From NCBI GenBank assembly GCA_008477525.1, contig SPDT01000007.1, forward strand, positions 6,200,001 through 6,264,000: a DNA stretch of 64,000 nucleotides. Direction: 5' to 3'. Below are positions 1 to 11,300 of the stretch, one piece after another (position 1 is the first letter of the stretch; every line of letters starts with the position of its first letter). The DNA is from Hypomyces perniciosus. Lineage: Eukaryota > Ascomycota > Sordariomycetes > Hypocreales > Hypocreaceae. The notes beneath the pieces were generated by a model. The model was not told the DNA's origin and searched no databases. It saw nothing but the letters and a program-made list of their open reading frames with translations. The position numbers were made by a program, and so were the translations under genes.

Positions 1-642
1 GGCCCAGATAGGGCCACAACTTGTCCACGCGCATCCGATGGATATGTGCATAGTCGAGATATGCGGCGACAGGAGGCACGTCTCCTGAAGCTGCGGCATC
101 CCAATCACCGCCAAGATAGAATACCATGCATTCCAAAATTCTGATGTGCCGTTCGTCATCGAACCAAAAGGGGAGTTTATCTCTGCAACGCGCTTGGGGT
201 TAGAGGGGAACGATCAAAGCAAGCAAAGCAAGAGGTGGATTCTGGAGACTAACGTAGCTATGAATGGACACTCATATGGGAACGTAGGGTTTGCCAGAAT
301 CTCTGCGATGGCCCCCTCGCGATCAGCAAAGTAGCGAGGTCCTGAGGTTCTCAGATGACGAGCCCAGCCAGCGGCAGACTGGCGAGGGGGCGGTGCTTCT
401 ACGACTGGACGCGGCTGTTGCGGTTGTTGAAATGAGAACTGTAGTAGCTCAACATGGCGCTGCGTCCAAAGCAGCGGTTCAACAATGAGCGACTCTCGGC
501 AATAGAGGCGAATGAGTTGGTAGATGGACAACGCTGCGAGAGAGGGAGCGGAGGAGGTGGGGGGGGAAGGCGAAGACGGTGGTGATGATGGTGCTGATTG
601 TGAGGATGAGGACGATGGTGGCGATGGTGGCAGTGAATTCAT
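1..642 (-). CDS. Unrecognised protein, 5' part (runs off left edge)
   Basis: I do not recognise this protein. Exon 1 (642-254) starts at an ATG and encodes a Ser/Pro-rich N-terminus of about 35 residues, then a more ordinary globular sequence (SIYQLIRLYCRESLIVEP). A 71-bp intron (253-183) has a GTTAGT donor, a CTCTAAC branch point and a CAG acceptor. Joining in phase 2 gives a continuous exon 2 (182-1) that reads WFDDERHIRILECMVFYLGG and stays open to the window edge. The acidic and aromatic composition and clean splice phase argue for a real gene. The long Ser/Pro start could be partly 5' leader, because no other start can be tested here. The C-terminus is outside the window. Confidence 0.6.
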
Positions 643-2929
643 AATGAATTGGTGGAAAGAGAATGGGGGGAGAGATAGAGGGAGCGAGAGGATGAAGCAG
701 TTTGTGATAATCGGAGGTTGAATGAAGCTTCACGCAAGACGGTGGTTTCGTCATATAGTAGTACTTAGTAGTACTGAGTAGTAGTAGTACGAAGTACCTA
801 CGAAGTGCTATTACCGTAGTACTAGTACTACTATACTATCAGAACCTTTAGGTACGTACCCTGCGGACTAAACTTGAGCCGCCAGCCTATTTTTTTGTTT
901 AGCACCATCATGCCTAAAACTACGGTACCGGAAGGAGTACGAAGTACAGACTCCAATCATTTAATACCCTTAAAACCATGGAAACCAAGATATTCCAACC
1001 CACTGACGAGGAGGAAGCCAGGTGAAGTCATGCATCAATATATCGAATTATCCTCGATATTCTGTTGAGCCATAGGAAGATGTGTCAAGATTTCTCCCTC
1101 CTGTACCGGAATCTCTCACAAAACTGCGCGGCTATGCAGGTCACAATGCATACTGGATAGTACTTCTGCGGAGTCGTACTATTATAAGTGACAAGTCCCT
1201 TACGGGAGCGCCAATTGAAGCAACGTTCTCGATACGCCCAGGCGCAGGCCACTAACTTATCTCGTCTTGGTATTTTGCTATTGTCAAGTTCATTTCAACT
1301 GTCGAGGATTCCGCACCAAAAACCGATGTACAATTGAGGGTAGAAACATAAACATGGACATAATCATCGGGGCCTACCCTATCCTCTCGCAATAGGTACC
1401 TTCACGGATCCAGAGCACACCAATCGAATCCTCTGCGAGTGGATGCATAGCCAATCAGGCAAACAACCAGCCTTTAGGAGGTGAAATCCCGTCTTTGTAG
1501 TATGAATACGGAGTATGCGTAGCTGACTTTATTTCGCCAAAAGTTAGTGTTTCCGTTCAGCAGGTCTTGACGTGTTGTTCTTCACGACCGAGCTTCTGGC
1601 TCGCGACATTCCCATCCTCGAGAGCCAAAAAAAAGTATGGAATGAAGACACTGCCGAAACAATTTCGCGTATGTTCGCAACCACCCTTTGTTAATTCCTC
1701 CGCCATGAAGGGAGTACTTGTTGCCACTCACATGAATTAAAAGCAGTTCATAAAAAATGCGATAGTCAAGCCGTCATAGCTCAATGCCTGGCTGGAATGG
1801 TGGCTTCTCCTTTATCGATTCTAGATTCATCCTGCCCTTTCACTTGTACTCGGACTGCCCTCCTATCGGACCGAGCAGCCTCAACTAAGAGAGCATTTTT
1901 ATCACTATTCAGTCATCGACAGGAAACCTGTTTTTATTTTTATTTTTAGCAGGTGCAGTGAGGGCTTACAAATGACTAATTTGTTTGCATTGGTAAAAAA
2001 TTTTGCTCATCACCACGAAAAAAACAAGAATTTTAGGTTCATCTCCATGTTTGCAGGCCTAGTGCTGCCTGCGCTATGAGTGATCTTAGTAGATTCTCAT
2101 ACTTGAGCTGGCCAAATTTTAATTTTTTAACCTTGCAGCCGAAGATTCCAGGTTAGGTTACGATATTAGCAGATCTTATGGAAATCTCCGAGCGGATTGC
2201 CTCTTTGGGAGTTGTTGTGACTTAGACCAGCTGCAAACGACAAGCATGGTCTAAGCGGGGATGCTCTGGTCAGGGCGCGACAAATAACTCCCGAGGAAAC
2301 GCAAGTTTCTCTTCATTCTTGACTATTACACGTTTATTTTGCTAAAAGCAAGATCATAGTAGAAGTGATGTATGTAGTATCCTGTCATGCCCACTGTCCT
2401 TGATCAAGTGTGTAATCATCTAGTTGCAGGAAGCTATTACGATTGTATTATGTCCCCCCTATCGTCTTTCATCTAAGACAAATACGCTGAAGAAAGAAAT
2501 GTCATGTTAAAAAATGAAAACAAACGTAGGTAGGAGGGGCCGATACTATCGACATTTCTCAAAGTTTGCTTCCATAGCGCCATCGAATTTCCCGTCGTTT
2601 TTTTCGCATGCATGTCTCATACTCGGAGTTCTGATATGCTTCTCAAAAATCCGGTTGAGTCTTAGTGAGATGTGGCATTTTGTGAAGGGTTTAACCTTTC
2701 TCGGCGTTTCTTGTTATGATTTAGGCTTTCGTGGTAGATCGTCGAGATCGTTTGCAGACGTTGCACTAGGTTGCTGTTATGACGCAGGCTGAGTGGTATC
2801 ATCGTCGCGATGCTATAAGAGGGCCTCCTCGCTGCAGTAGGCTACAACTCCTCACCCTTTTTGCCATTCGCTCTACTCTCACACATTCGCTTATTCAACC
2901 ACCAACGGTGCTCTGAGACGTCTGACAGC
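643..2929. other. Intergenic region, no gene seen
   Basis: This 2.3 kb separates the left-edge gene from the adhesin gene. Reading frames are short and without recognisable motifs. It contains clusters of GTAC-type short motifs (770-860, 931-950, 1506-1516) and several A/T homopolymer runs between about 1920 and 2120. The right end holds the adhesin promoter. Confidence 0.6.
2814..2820 (+). promoter_or_regulatory. Probable TATA box of the adhesin gene
   Basis: TATAAGA lies about 110 bp before the adhesin start codon, followed by a pyrimidine-rich stretch (CTCACCC, CTCTACTCTCAC) typical of a fungal transcription start region. The assignment rests on position and sequence only. Confidence 0.4.
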
Positions 2930-5900
2930 ATGAATAACTTGCGTCTTTTGGCTTATGCCACGGCCCTGAGCAGCCTTACAGGACTCACTGAAGCCTGTGC
3001 CGCTCATTATGAACACTGCGCAGTCGTTATCGAGCACCAGCCCGTTGAGTTGGTCTGCTGTGGCGGTACAACTCAGTCGATGATCACCAGGTAAGTAATC
3101 ATGCATCTTGGCTGTCCTCCTAACTCGAACCATGTGCTGACCGTCAACACAGGACTGCGGTTGAGTGTACTACCGCCACTAAGCCGCCGTACGTGACTAC
3201 GGCTGTTCCATGGACCGGCACGACCACGTGTACGGATACGGTTCATCCTACTGGCACCAGTCCTGGAACTGTGATTATCTCGACGCCCTCGGGCAGCCCT
3301 CCTTGTTACATAACCCAGACAATCCCAGGATGTGGACTTGGCCCGTATACAACTACGATCCCTCCCAAGGGCGATACTCCTGGTACTGTTCTTTGTGTGA
3401 CACCCACGGACACTGATCCCGGCTACATAACTGCGACGATCCCAGGCTCCGGACCGATCGTGTATACAACGACGATTCCTCCTAAGGGCACCCATCCTGG
3501 TACTGTTTTCGTTGTTACACCAACAGCCCACGATCCCAACTATGTGACCGCAACAAGCCCGGGTCCTGGACCAACAGCCTATACGACTATAATCCCTCCT
3601 AATGGCAACAATCCTGGTACTGTTCTTGTTGTGACACCAACCGACCCCGGCTATGTGACTCGCACAACCGCGTGGACTGGAACAGCCACTGCTACGTTTA
3701 CTGTTCCTCCTAGTGGCACCCATCCCGGCACCGTTATTATCAAGACACCCGGAGGTAGCACACCTGACTACATCACCACAACTAGCCCATGGACTGGATC
3801 AACCACTCGAACAGTTACTGTTCCTCCCAGTGGTACCGCTCCTGGTACTGTCATCATTGAAACACCTAGCACATATGTCACTAGGACGGTTCCATGGGCT
3901 GGTACGACCACCCATACAATTACCATTCCTCCAAGTGGTACAGCTCCCGGCACTATCATCGTTGAGACGCCGGCCGGCTATGTCACCACGACTGAGGCAT
4001 GGACTGGGACAGCCACTCGTACGGTTACTGTTCCTCCTAGCGGTACTGCTCCTGGAACTGTCATCATTGAGACACCTGGAGGCAGCACGCCTGACTATGT
4101 GACGACAACCGTCGCATGGACTGGCTTGACCACTCAAACGGTTACCGTTCCTCCCAGCGGCACCGCCCCCGGCACTGTGATCATTGAGACTCCCGCTGGT
4201 GGTCCTGGCTATGTCACTACGACTGTCGCATGGACTGGCTCGGCCACTCAAACGGCTACTGTTCCTCCCAGCGGAACTGTCCCCGGCACTATTATCATTG
4301 AGACGCCTGCGGGTAGTCCTGGTTATGTGACAACAACAGTTGCATGGACTGGTTCAACCGTGACCACGGCGACAATCCCTCCTAGTGGTACTGTTCCTGG
4401 CACCATCATCATTGAGACGCCTGCTGGCAGCACTCCTGGCTATGTGACTACGACTGTCGCATGGACTGGTTCAACCGTGAGCACAGTTACCGTCCCCCCT
4501 AGTGGAACGAATCCAGGAACTGTGATTGTCGAAACACCTGCTGGCAGTCCCGGCTATGTGACCACAACAGCCGCTTGGACTGGCTCAACCACCAACACTG
4601 TTACCATCCCTCCTAGTGGCACCGTTTCTGGCACCGTTATCATTGAGACACCTGCCGGCAGCACTCCTGGCTATGTCACCACGACAGCTGCTTGGACTGG
4701 CACAACCGTAACTACCGTTACGATCCCTCCCAGTGGTACCAATCCGGGAACTATTATTATTGAGACGCCAGGAGGAGGCCCCCCTGATTACGTGACTACC
4801 ACAGTTACATGGACTGGAGCGGTCACCAGCACAGTCACAGTCCCCCCTAGTGGAACCAACCCCGGTACTATTATCGTTGAGGTTCCTGGTCAGGCTTCGA
4901 GCTCACCTGTTGACACTACTGCTGCTCCTCCTGCCACTACATCTGCGGCTCCGCCTGATAGCAGTTCCACTCCTCCTCCTGATAGCAGTTCTGCGGCCCC
5001 CCCTGATTCCACCACCGCTGCTCCTCCCGACACCAGTACTGCAGCACCTCCTGACACCAGCTATGCAGCTCCTCCGGACACCAGCTCTGCAGCTCCCCCT
5101 GACACCACTACTGCAGCTCCTCCTGACACCAGCTCTGCTGCTCCTCCTGACACAACCACTGCAGCCCCCCCTGATTCCACCACCGCTGCTCCCCCTGACA
5201 CCACTACTGCAGCTCCTCCTGATACCACTACTGCAGCTCCTCCTGACACCAGCTCTGCTGCTCCTCCTGACACAACCACTGCAGCCCCCCCTGATTCCAC
5301 CACCGCTGCTCCCCCTGACACCACTACTGCAGCTCCTCCTGATACCACTACTGCAGCTCCTCCTGACACCAGCTCTGCTGCTCCTCCTGACACAACCACT
5401 GCAGCCCCCCCTGATACCACCACCGCAGCTCCTCCTGACACCACTACCACTGCCGCTCCTGGCACTACTACTTCCGGCCCCCCAGCAGCTTGCACCCCTG
5501 GTGTTAAATGGGCATACTACGGTCTCTCCAAAGCACCCACCGACGAAGCCAGCGAGCCCGGCAAAATCCCTTTCCACGGACTCGACGAGAATGGCCAGAA
5601 GAACTGGGCAACACAGTACTTCGACGTCGCAACCGTCCTGCAAGGCCAGAAGCCTACTAACACGGGCACCACCCTCACCATCTCCCTCGACTCCCAATGC
5701 AATAACGAAACCCGCACAGCCTACGGCACCACCACCGACGGCGTCGCAAGCTACCTCGTCGTCCAGCACATTGCCTACTTCCACCCTGCCAAGTCAGGCC
5801 TGTACAACTTCACCGTCCCAAGCGTCGACGACACAGTGTACCTCTGGCTCGGCGACAATGCCATATCTGGCTTCACAAACGCCAACGCCAACAACATCTA

Positions 5901-6120
5901 CGATGTCGCCGGTCCCCCCGAGAAGGGTACTTACCAATACCAAGCCACTGCTGGTGAATATGTCCCCTTCAGACTGCTGTTTGCCCAGGCCCAGGACTGC
6001 GGTGGCTTCGGCTTCTGGATTCGCGATCCTGATGGTGCTACTATCGTGGCTGGACAGGAAGGTGTGCACGATGACCAGCTCGGCTTTGGTTGCGGCAATG
6101 AGACTCCCTTTGACTTTTAG
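2930..6120 (+). CDS. Secreted GLEYA-type repeat adhesin
   Basis: Predicted 1042-aa secreted cell-surface adhesin. Exon 1 (2930-3090) encodes a signal peptide (MNNLRLLAYATALSSLTG, residues 1-18 or a little longer) and a short Cys-rich head. The 62-bp intron (3091-3152) has a GTAAGT donor and a CTAAC branch point. Exon 2 (3153-6120) encodes three blocks. Residues ~67-635 are 15 tandem units of about 38 aa, each with a TWTG-like start and a PPSGT..PGT..I.ETP core; units 2-4 are divergent and lack the Trp. Residues ~640-828 are Pro/Thr/Ser repeats of the AAPPDTTT type, surely a glycosylated stalk. Residues ~832-1042 resemble the GLEYA/PA14-like lectin domain of fungal adhesins (KWAYYGL, FRLLFAQAQDCGGFGFWI). 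No hydrophobic C-terminal GPI signal is present, so it may be released or held non-covalently. Domain assignment is by pattern; ligand unknown. Confidence 0.88.
3190..4893 (+). repeat. 15 tandem ~38-aa coding repeats
   Basis: In-frame repeats of roughly 105-117 bp inside the adhesin gene. The first, second to fourth and last units are the most diverged; units 8-14 are the most alike, the pattern expected when internal units are exchanged by recombination. Each unit encodes Y-V-T-T-T, then W-T-G, then V-P-P-S-G-T and I-E-T-P. Confidence 0.9.
5104..5415 (+). repeat. Perfect 120-bp tandem duplication in the adhesin stalk
   Basis: Bases 5104-5295 and 5224-5415 are identical over 192 bp at an offset of 120 bp. 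The unit encodes five AAPPD octapeptides. Identity down to synonymous positions indicates a very recent duplication or conversion. Confidence 0.9.
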
Positions 6121-6393
6121 TAAACGAGTGAGAGACCGATAACTGCATGCTAGATGCTAGACAGAAGCAACAAAGCGGGAACTAGCATTCATTCCACTCT
6201 TTAATAATAATATTCCATTGAGTAATTAATAGGTAGTTTTCCGAAAAGAATGTATTACCACGAGAATTGTTTGCCCGAATCGACCACCGTGAATGTTGAA
6301 GCCATGATAGTATGTATATGAATGAAGAGAATAAAGTAACAAAAAGACTACCCGAAATCTTATTACATGGGGCACCGAGTGATCAAGGAGGAC

Positions 6394-6400
6394 AAAAAAA
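6394..6400 (-). terminator. RNA polymerase III T-run after tRNA-Cys
   Basis: Seven consecutive T on the minus strand, 11 bp after the discriminator base of the tRNA; a normal polymerase III termination signal. Confidence 0.75.
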
Positions 6401-6411
6401 GAAACAAAGAC

Positions 6412-6497
6412 AGGACCGAACGATAATCGAAATCGTGACCTGGAGATGTTTGCCGCATAAGCTGCAATCTCTCACTCTACCACTGAGCTACCAGTCC
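6412..6497 (-). tRNA. tRNA-Cys (GCA) with a 14-nt intron
   Basis: The minus strand folds into a complete cloverleaf. The acceptor stem GGACTGG pairs with TCGGTCC with two G-T wobbles. The D arm is GCTC-AGTGGTA-GAGT. The anticodon arm has U33 and anticodon GCA. The T arm is ACGAT-TTCGATT-ATCGT, with a perfect stem and a canonical loop. The base after the acceptor stem is T, matching U73, the cysteine identity discriminator. An intron of about 14 nt (CTTATGCGGCAAAC) sits directly after position 37, where nuclear tRNA introns belong, and contains TGC able to pair with the anticodon. Mature length is 72 nt without CCA. Position 27-43 is an A-C mismatch. Confidence 0.9.
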
Positions 6498-6785
6498 TTA
6501 TCCTATGCCCTGGTACTTTTTATCTTAGATTATACTCCTAGCTTTGCTACCCCGCGCCATCAGTTTTCGCACCTTGTGGGTACTTCGTACTCCATACATT
6601 TCAGATCTACATAAGATGCTTCATCCTTTATTATTGTAGGAGCCGAAATCGTGTCGGCGTTGTTTCACTGAGCAGTGTCTTACTACATCACTTTGACGAG
6701 CGTGGCTTACTTAGGACATTGTACATATATAAACCTCGCCGTTATGAGGATCTCATACAATATAATAAACAGATCCTATGCCTGT

Positions 6786-7415
6786 GAGGGGCAACCAGGA
6801 TCAATATCTCCGTCGTGTTCAAATGTCGTAATCGGAATCCTTCTCGTCTGCCACCAAATCTCCGATGAGGTAGAAGCAATGCTGTACGGAGGAAATACAT
6901 TCACAATCAGCGTTCACGGGAGTGTCAATCGAATCTCACAAGGCTGTTCAGTCCCGAGACAAGGAAGAAAATGCGCAAGATAATCCTAGTCCTGCAGCTG
7001 CCCATGTGAGTTCTCTACCAGCCTGATTTCCGCATAGACCCGAAAATTTGGAACGGTATGCTCCGTGGCCTCTCGATACTAGGGGCCATCGCAGAACAGC
7101 CGGAGCTTCGATCTCAGAACACACGACCCCGAGTTGAACTGGAGGACGTCTTCGCGGAATGGATGGCGTGGTTAACGCCAATCTTCAAGTACATAGTCCA
7201 TGCTCTGCCCAAGGCAGCTGAGATTGTGGTGGATGCGAACAAGAAGGAAGATACAGTGCAGATTTTGAAGAAAGTGATGCCACAACGCTGTCACTTTCGG
7301 CGCTTGCGAACAGTCGACTTCATATTCAGAAGAGGAGGAGTTCTCTCTGGAGGCAGGATATTGGGATACTGACTGTGATGACGGGCAGCGGCAAGAACAT
7401 CATCGACGATTATGA
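6786..7415 (+). pseudogene. Decayed gene of a fungal 'LLVCRQI...LYGxNTF' family
   Basis: Conceptual reading shows an F-box-like/2EXR-type hypothetical protein common in filamentous fungi. ILLVCHQISDEVEAMLYGGN (from about 6833) is followed by SPETRKKMRKIILVLQLP, then DPKIWNGMLRGLSILGAIAE, WLTPIFKYIVHALPKAAEIV and a C-terminal RTVDFIFRRG. These pieces lie in different frames: a frameshift falls near 6929-6940, a TGA stop at 7007-7009, and a second frameshift near 7330-7340 after which EEFSLEAGYWDTD continues to 7415. The only possible intron over the stop (7005-7036) would be 32 bp, shorter than fungal introns normally are. No start codon or N-terminus can be placed. Family naming is from memory of the pattern; the disruptions are seen directly. 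Confidence 0.6.
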
Positions 7416-8371
7416 CGACTATTCTAACTGAGCCGTGTGTATTGTATCTCAGCGCCTCAATCTAGGAAGTTGGGCAGATGACTTAGAGAGACGAGTGTTC
7501 TCTTCCTTTTTAATACTACGATGCCAATTCACAATCGTGAGCAGAGAAAATCCCCAAGAAAATCGTACATTTGTCAAGGGAGCTTCCCACAAGATATCTT
7601 ATCGTAACACCCTTTCACCCAAGCGATACTATATACTTATATATTCCACCACCCATTCAGGTGCAAAGACCCTCTCCCTGGTCCCCAGCCACTCCCAGAT
7701 ATGCCCCCCTTCATCCAGTTCATTCATGCATTCCATCCCATTCATCATTCCCATGCTGTACTGTCCCATGTCATGCAAAATTAAGAAAAAAAAAGAAAAC
7801 AATCTGCACTGCTGTGCAGATTCTCGAACAAGACAAGAGCAAAGAAACCCCCAAAAAGCCGGTATGCATCTCCAGCTAACCGCCAACCATCTGATCAGAC
7901 CTCTCCAGCAAGTGATATGGCCCAACACTGCGCCAACCAAACATGCGGCCCGTGCCAGCCCATTCCCCATGTCACGGCTCAATCTTCGGTTCACTGTTCC
8001 AGGTCTTCCCGCTTAACAAAAATTTCTCATCCCACATCTTCTCATCATCGTGTCCCTAACCCATTATCATATCATCGGTCCCCTGGGGACCTCCAACCGG
8101 TACACATATGGAGAGGTGATATCCACATATTACGGCGCTGTCAAAACGCCAAAGTATAGAGCAACAAAATTGGTGTCTGTCTAATCCAGTTTGGCCCAGA
8201 AATGTTGTGGATTGGTAGAGGCTTGGTCTACAAGCCAGGACTTCCCATGGTGGGTGCCCAAGCGACAGCGCCAGCTCTGTCGTAGTAGGTCGAAAATACA
8301 AGTAGATCCTAGAGGCAATAGCTGTGTTGAAGTGTAATCAGAAAATGGCGTTATGGTTCCAAGAGCGGCAT
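7416..8371. other. Intergenic region, kinase 3' flank
   Basis: No supportable gene. The part next to 8371 is the 3' untranslated region of the kinase gene. Reading frames here are low in recognisable features. Confidence 0.6.
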
Positions 8372-11300
8372 TCACTGTAGAGGACGACCTTTGGCTGTCT
8401 CGTCACTGGCGGTGCTAATGTTGGTGTCGCGTCGCCTAGCCTCAAAAGGTCGACCCTTTGATACAACGGGAGGTCGCTTCTTTGATTTTGCCATCATAAA
8501 AAATCCGTCATCGCTTCCGTCGTCCTCGTCAGCATCATCCCCTCTGTGATCTGACTCCCATGAATGCGAGGCAGAAGGGTGGCCTGCAGTGATGTGGACG
8601 TCAATCGGGCCGCTTGCCATGGCCGGAACATTTCCAAACACTTGATCCATGGGAAAGCCACCAGTAGGTTCCTTGGACAAAGCAGGAGGGGTGAGCGAGT
8701 CCGTCGTTTGAAGCAGAGATGGTTGGGCGCTTACAACGCCGGGCTTGGTGAGTAATTCCCCTTCTAGGTCGGCAGAGATAGAGCTGGCGCCACTCAGCAG
8801 TGCAGGTAATGAAGGATCAGATTGGAAAGCCAGCATTTGCTGTGACGCGCTCCTATTCGGTGGACAAGGGGCCACAGGACTTGCCATCTCACTAGGACTG
8901 GTGAGTGGTGTGCTCAGCCGATCGATAGAATCCGTACTGGCAGTCTTGGTCGTAGTCGCGGTGTCCCCTCTTGAAGGCGCCTCAGGGTGTTCGCGAGGCC
9001 ACTCTTCCTCAACGGGGACAGGCGAAGACGGACATGGAATATCCGCCGGGCTGGCCACAACTTCCTCGGTCTGCTCAGGGCCCGCCGTAACGGAATGGAG
9101 AGTTAAAGGTGATCTGCCATCAGGTATGTTGTCCACGCGATGGGCAGTGAGCGGCCGTTCTCGGCTAAAAAAGTTTGGGTCGGATTGGGGTTGCTTGTGT
9201 TGGTAGGCTGACTGCGGTGATGATGACAAGGGCGACGATGAGAGACCATAGGTGTATTTGCTCCTCCCGAGGTCGACTGAGCGCATTGACCTCGGGTTTC
9301 TCGGTCTATGAATGCATCCCGGTGCGACAGTGGTGTTGACCGAGACTTGTGGAGTCGCCCGCTTATCCGCATTGACGAACAGGCCGCGATCCGATGATTG
9401 GGATCGCAGTATCTCCCCGTTGGTGGTGTTGGCGCTGTACTCCTGGCCTTTGCCTAGCATTCCGATGCTGCCGTCCCAGTAGGGATCATGGTGTCCATCA
9501 TAAAAGGGCGTGCCTGGCATGGTATGGGGCCCAGAGAGGTGGGGCGACAAATGCAAGAAGTGTTGGCTACGCTTGGCACGCACAGTTGCGTGGCGATGGG
9601 GCAACTGGGCGGATCCCGCCTGGTAGTTGTGTTTGGCTGGCTCACCCAGCTCACTGTGAGATCGCCTTCGGGCCATATGTTCAGAGGAGTTGAGCGGTGG
9701 AAGCACCGTGGCCATGGGATCATAGGCGACTGGTTCTGGTTGAGTGCTGGTGGTTAGAGAGCTGGCAGGATGTGCGTCCGCACCCGAGGAAGTCTGCTCG
9801 GGTCGATAGGGGAAAGGATCGTCCGGATGGAGGCTAGGACGTCTATCGTTATGGAACTGAGGAGTGGCAGGGGCGTTCTTTAACATACTGTCGCCTGCTG
9901 AGCTGGCAGCACTACTGGTGGCTCGCCGTCGCGACCGATTGTCGCTTCGATCGACCAGGGGATGCATGACCTTGCCAACAGCCTTCTTGACAACAGAACG
10001 AGCTCGCTCCAAAAAGGTGAGGGGGACGACAGCAGACGACATTTCCCTCTCGTCGACCTGGATCTTCCTGCCGCTTGATGGTCTTGCAGGATCGGTCTCC
10101 TCAAGCCATGTGATGGGGTTGGAAATTCCCTGAAGTACCCAAGGATGGCGCTTAATGTCCCTCAGTCGAATTCGCTTCTCCGGGTTCTTGGTAAGCATCT
10201 GGCGCAGCAGGTCATATAATAGGTTATCGACTTCTTCGTACTCGAGGTCGTTGTCGTCACGGTAGGGGTGGCTGTTCTGTCGCTTGTAGAGAGATGATAC
10301 AGCCGGAGATGTCGATGGGTCTACGGGTCGTAATCGTCGGCGTGGGATGTGAACTTCCTCGGTCGCGATTTTTCTAAACATTTGGAACTCGTCCTCGGCA
10401 AGGAAAGGAATGCGAGCGTAAATCAGGCAGTACAGCGTCACACCTAGTGACCACACATCGATCTGCTCGGAAACCCTTGGCTGTGCCTTATCTGGGTCAG
10501 TGTAACAGAGCTCCGGAGCGAAGAAGGCCGGTGTGCCGACGGTCTTGGAGAGCTCAAGGTCGTCGTCAAAATCCTTGGCCTCTGATTCTGACACTAGATC
10601 ATCCGGCTCGCCATCCCGAATGGGGCGACCAAAGTATGACACACCAAAATCGGAAATTTTGACCCGGTGATCCTTACTCCACAACAGGTTGGCAGGCTTG
10701 ATATCACGGTGGACAACACCTTGATAATGAAGATATTCCAGGCCTAATACGGTATCGCGGAAGGCAGATCGTGCCTGGTCAAAGGTAAAGCACGGTACGT
10801 AGGAGAAGTCGTCGGCGAAGGGATCATGGACTCGCGGGTTGTAATCGATGGAGGACATGTGGGAAATGATGGAGTCGGCCATGCTAGGTGAACGCCCTCG
10901 CAGACTGAAGCCATCCTCAGCACGAGCACCAAACATGGTTCCGTCCAGTGCACTTGTGGTGAGGGGAGTAAGCCCAGGGGTCACCATGTCCTCATTCCCG
11001 TCATTCCTGTAATCATCAAGCGGCCCAGAGAAACCGGGAGACGAGGACATGGAGTAGGGCGCCAACGACGACCGGCGAGAGAGCGACTGGGACGCTGAGC
11101 CATCGGTGGCGGCAAAGTCTTCCCTGGATGAGATACGAGACCAATGCCCTACGCTGCTAACATCATCAGCAGCACCGACCTCAACGCTCCAGTAATCTGT
11201 TGGACTGGCATAGTTTTGCGCCATCTTGGCTCGTTTGAGTTCCCGAATGGCCTGCCGCCGCTCCAGCATCTGATCATAGAGCTCCTCCTCGGCAGTAGGT

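Noticed and set aside
3190..5415. Regular repeats resembling a CRISPR array
   Set aside because: The repeats are in-frame coding units of an adhesin in a eukaryote; there are no unique spacers.
4903..5784. Long minus-strand open frames opposite the adhesin stalk
   Set aside because: They are the mirror of the Pro/Ala/Thr codon repeats (Gly/Ser/Cys/Val-rich products) and have no start context, splice signals or motif.
7435..8016. 193-codon plus-strand open frame in the kinase 3' flank
   Set aside because: Begins without an ATG, contains homopolymer-derived Lys/Asn runs and has no recognisable motif; likely chance in untranslated DNA.
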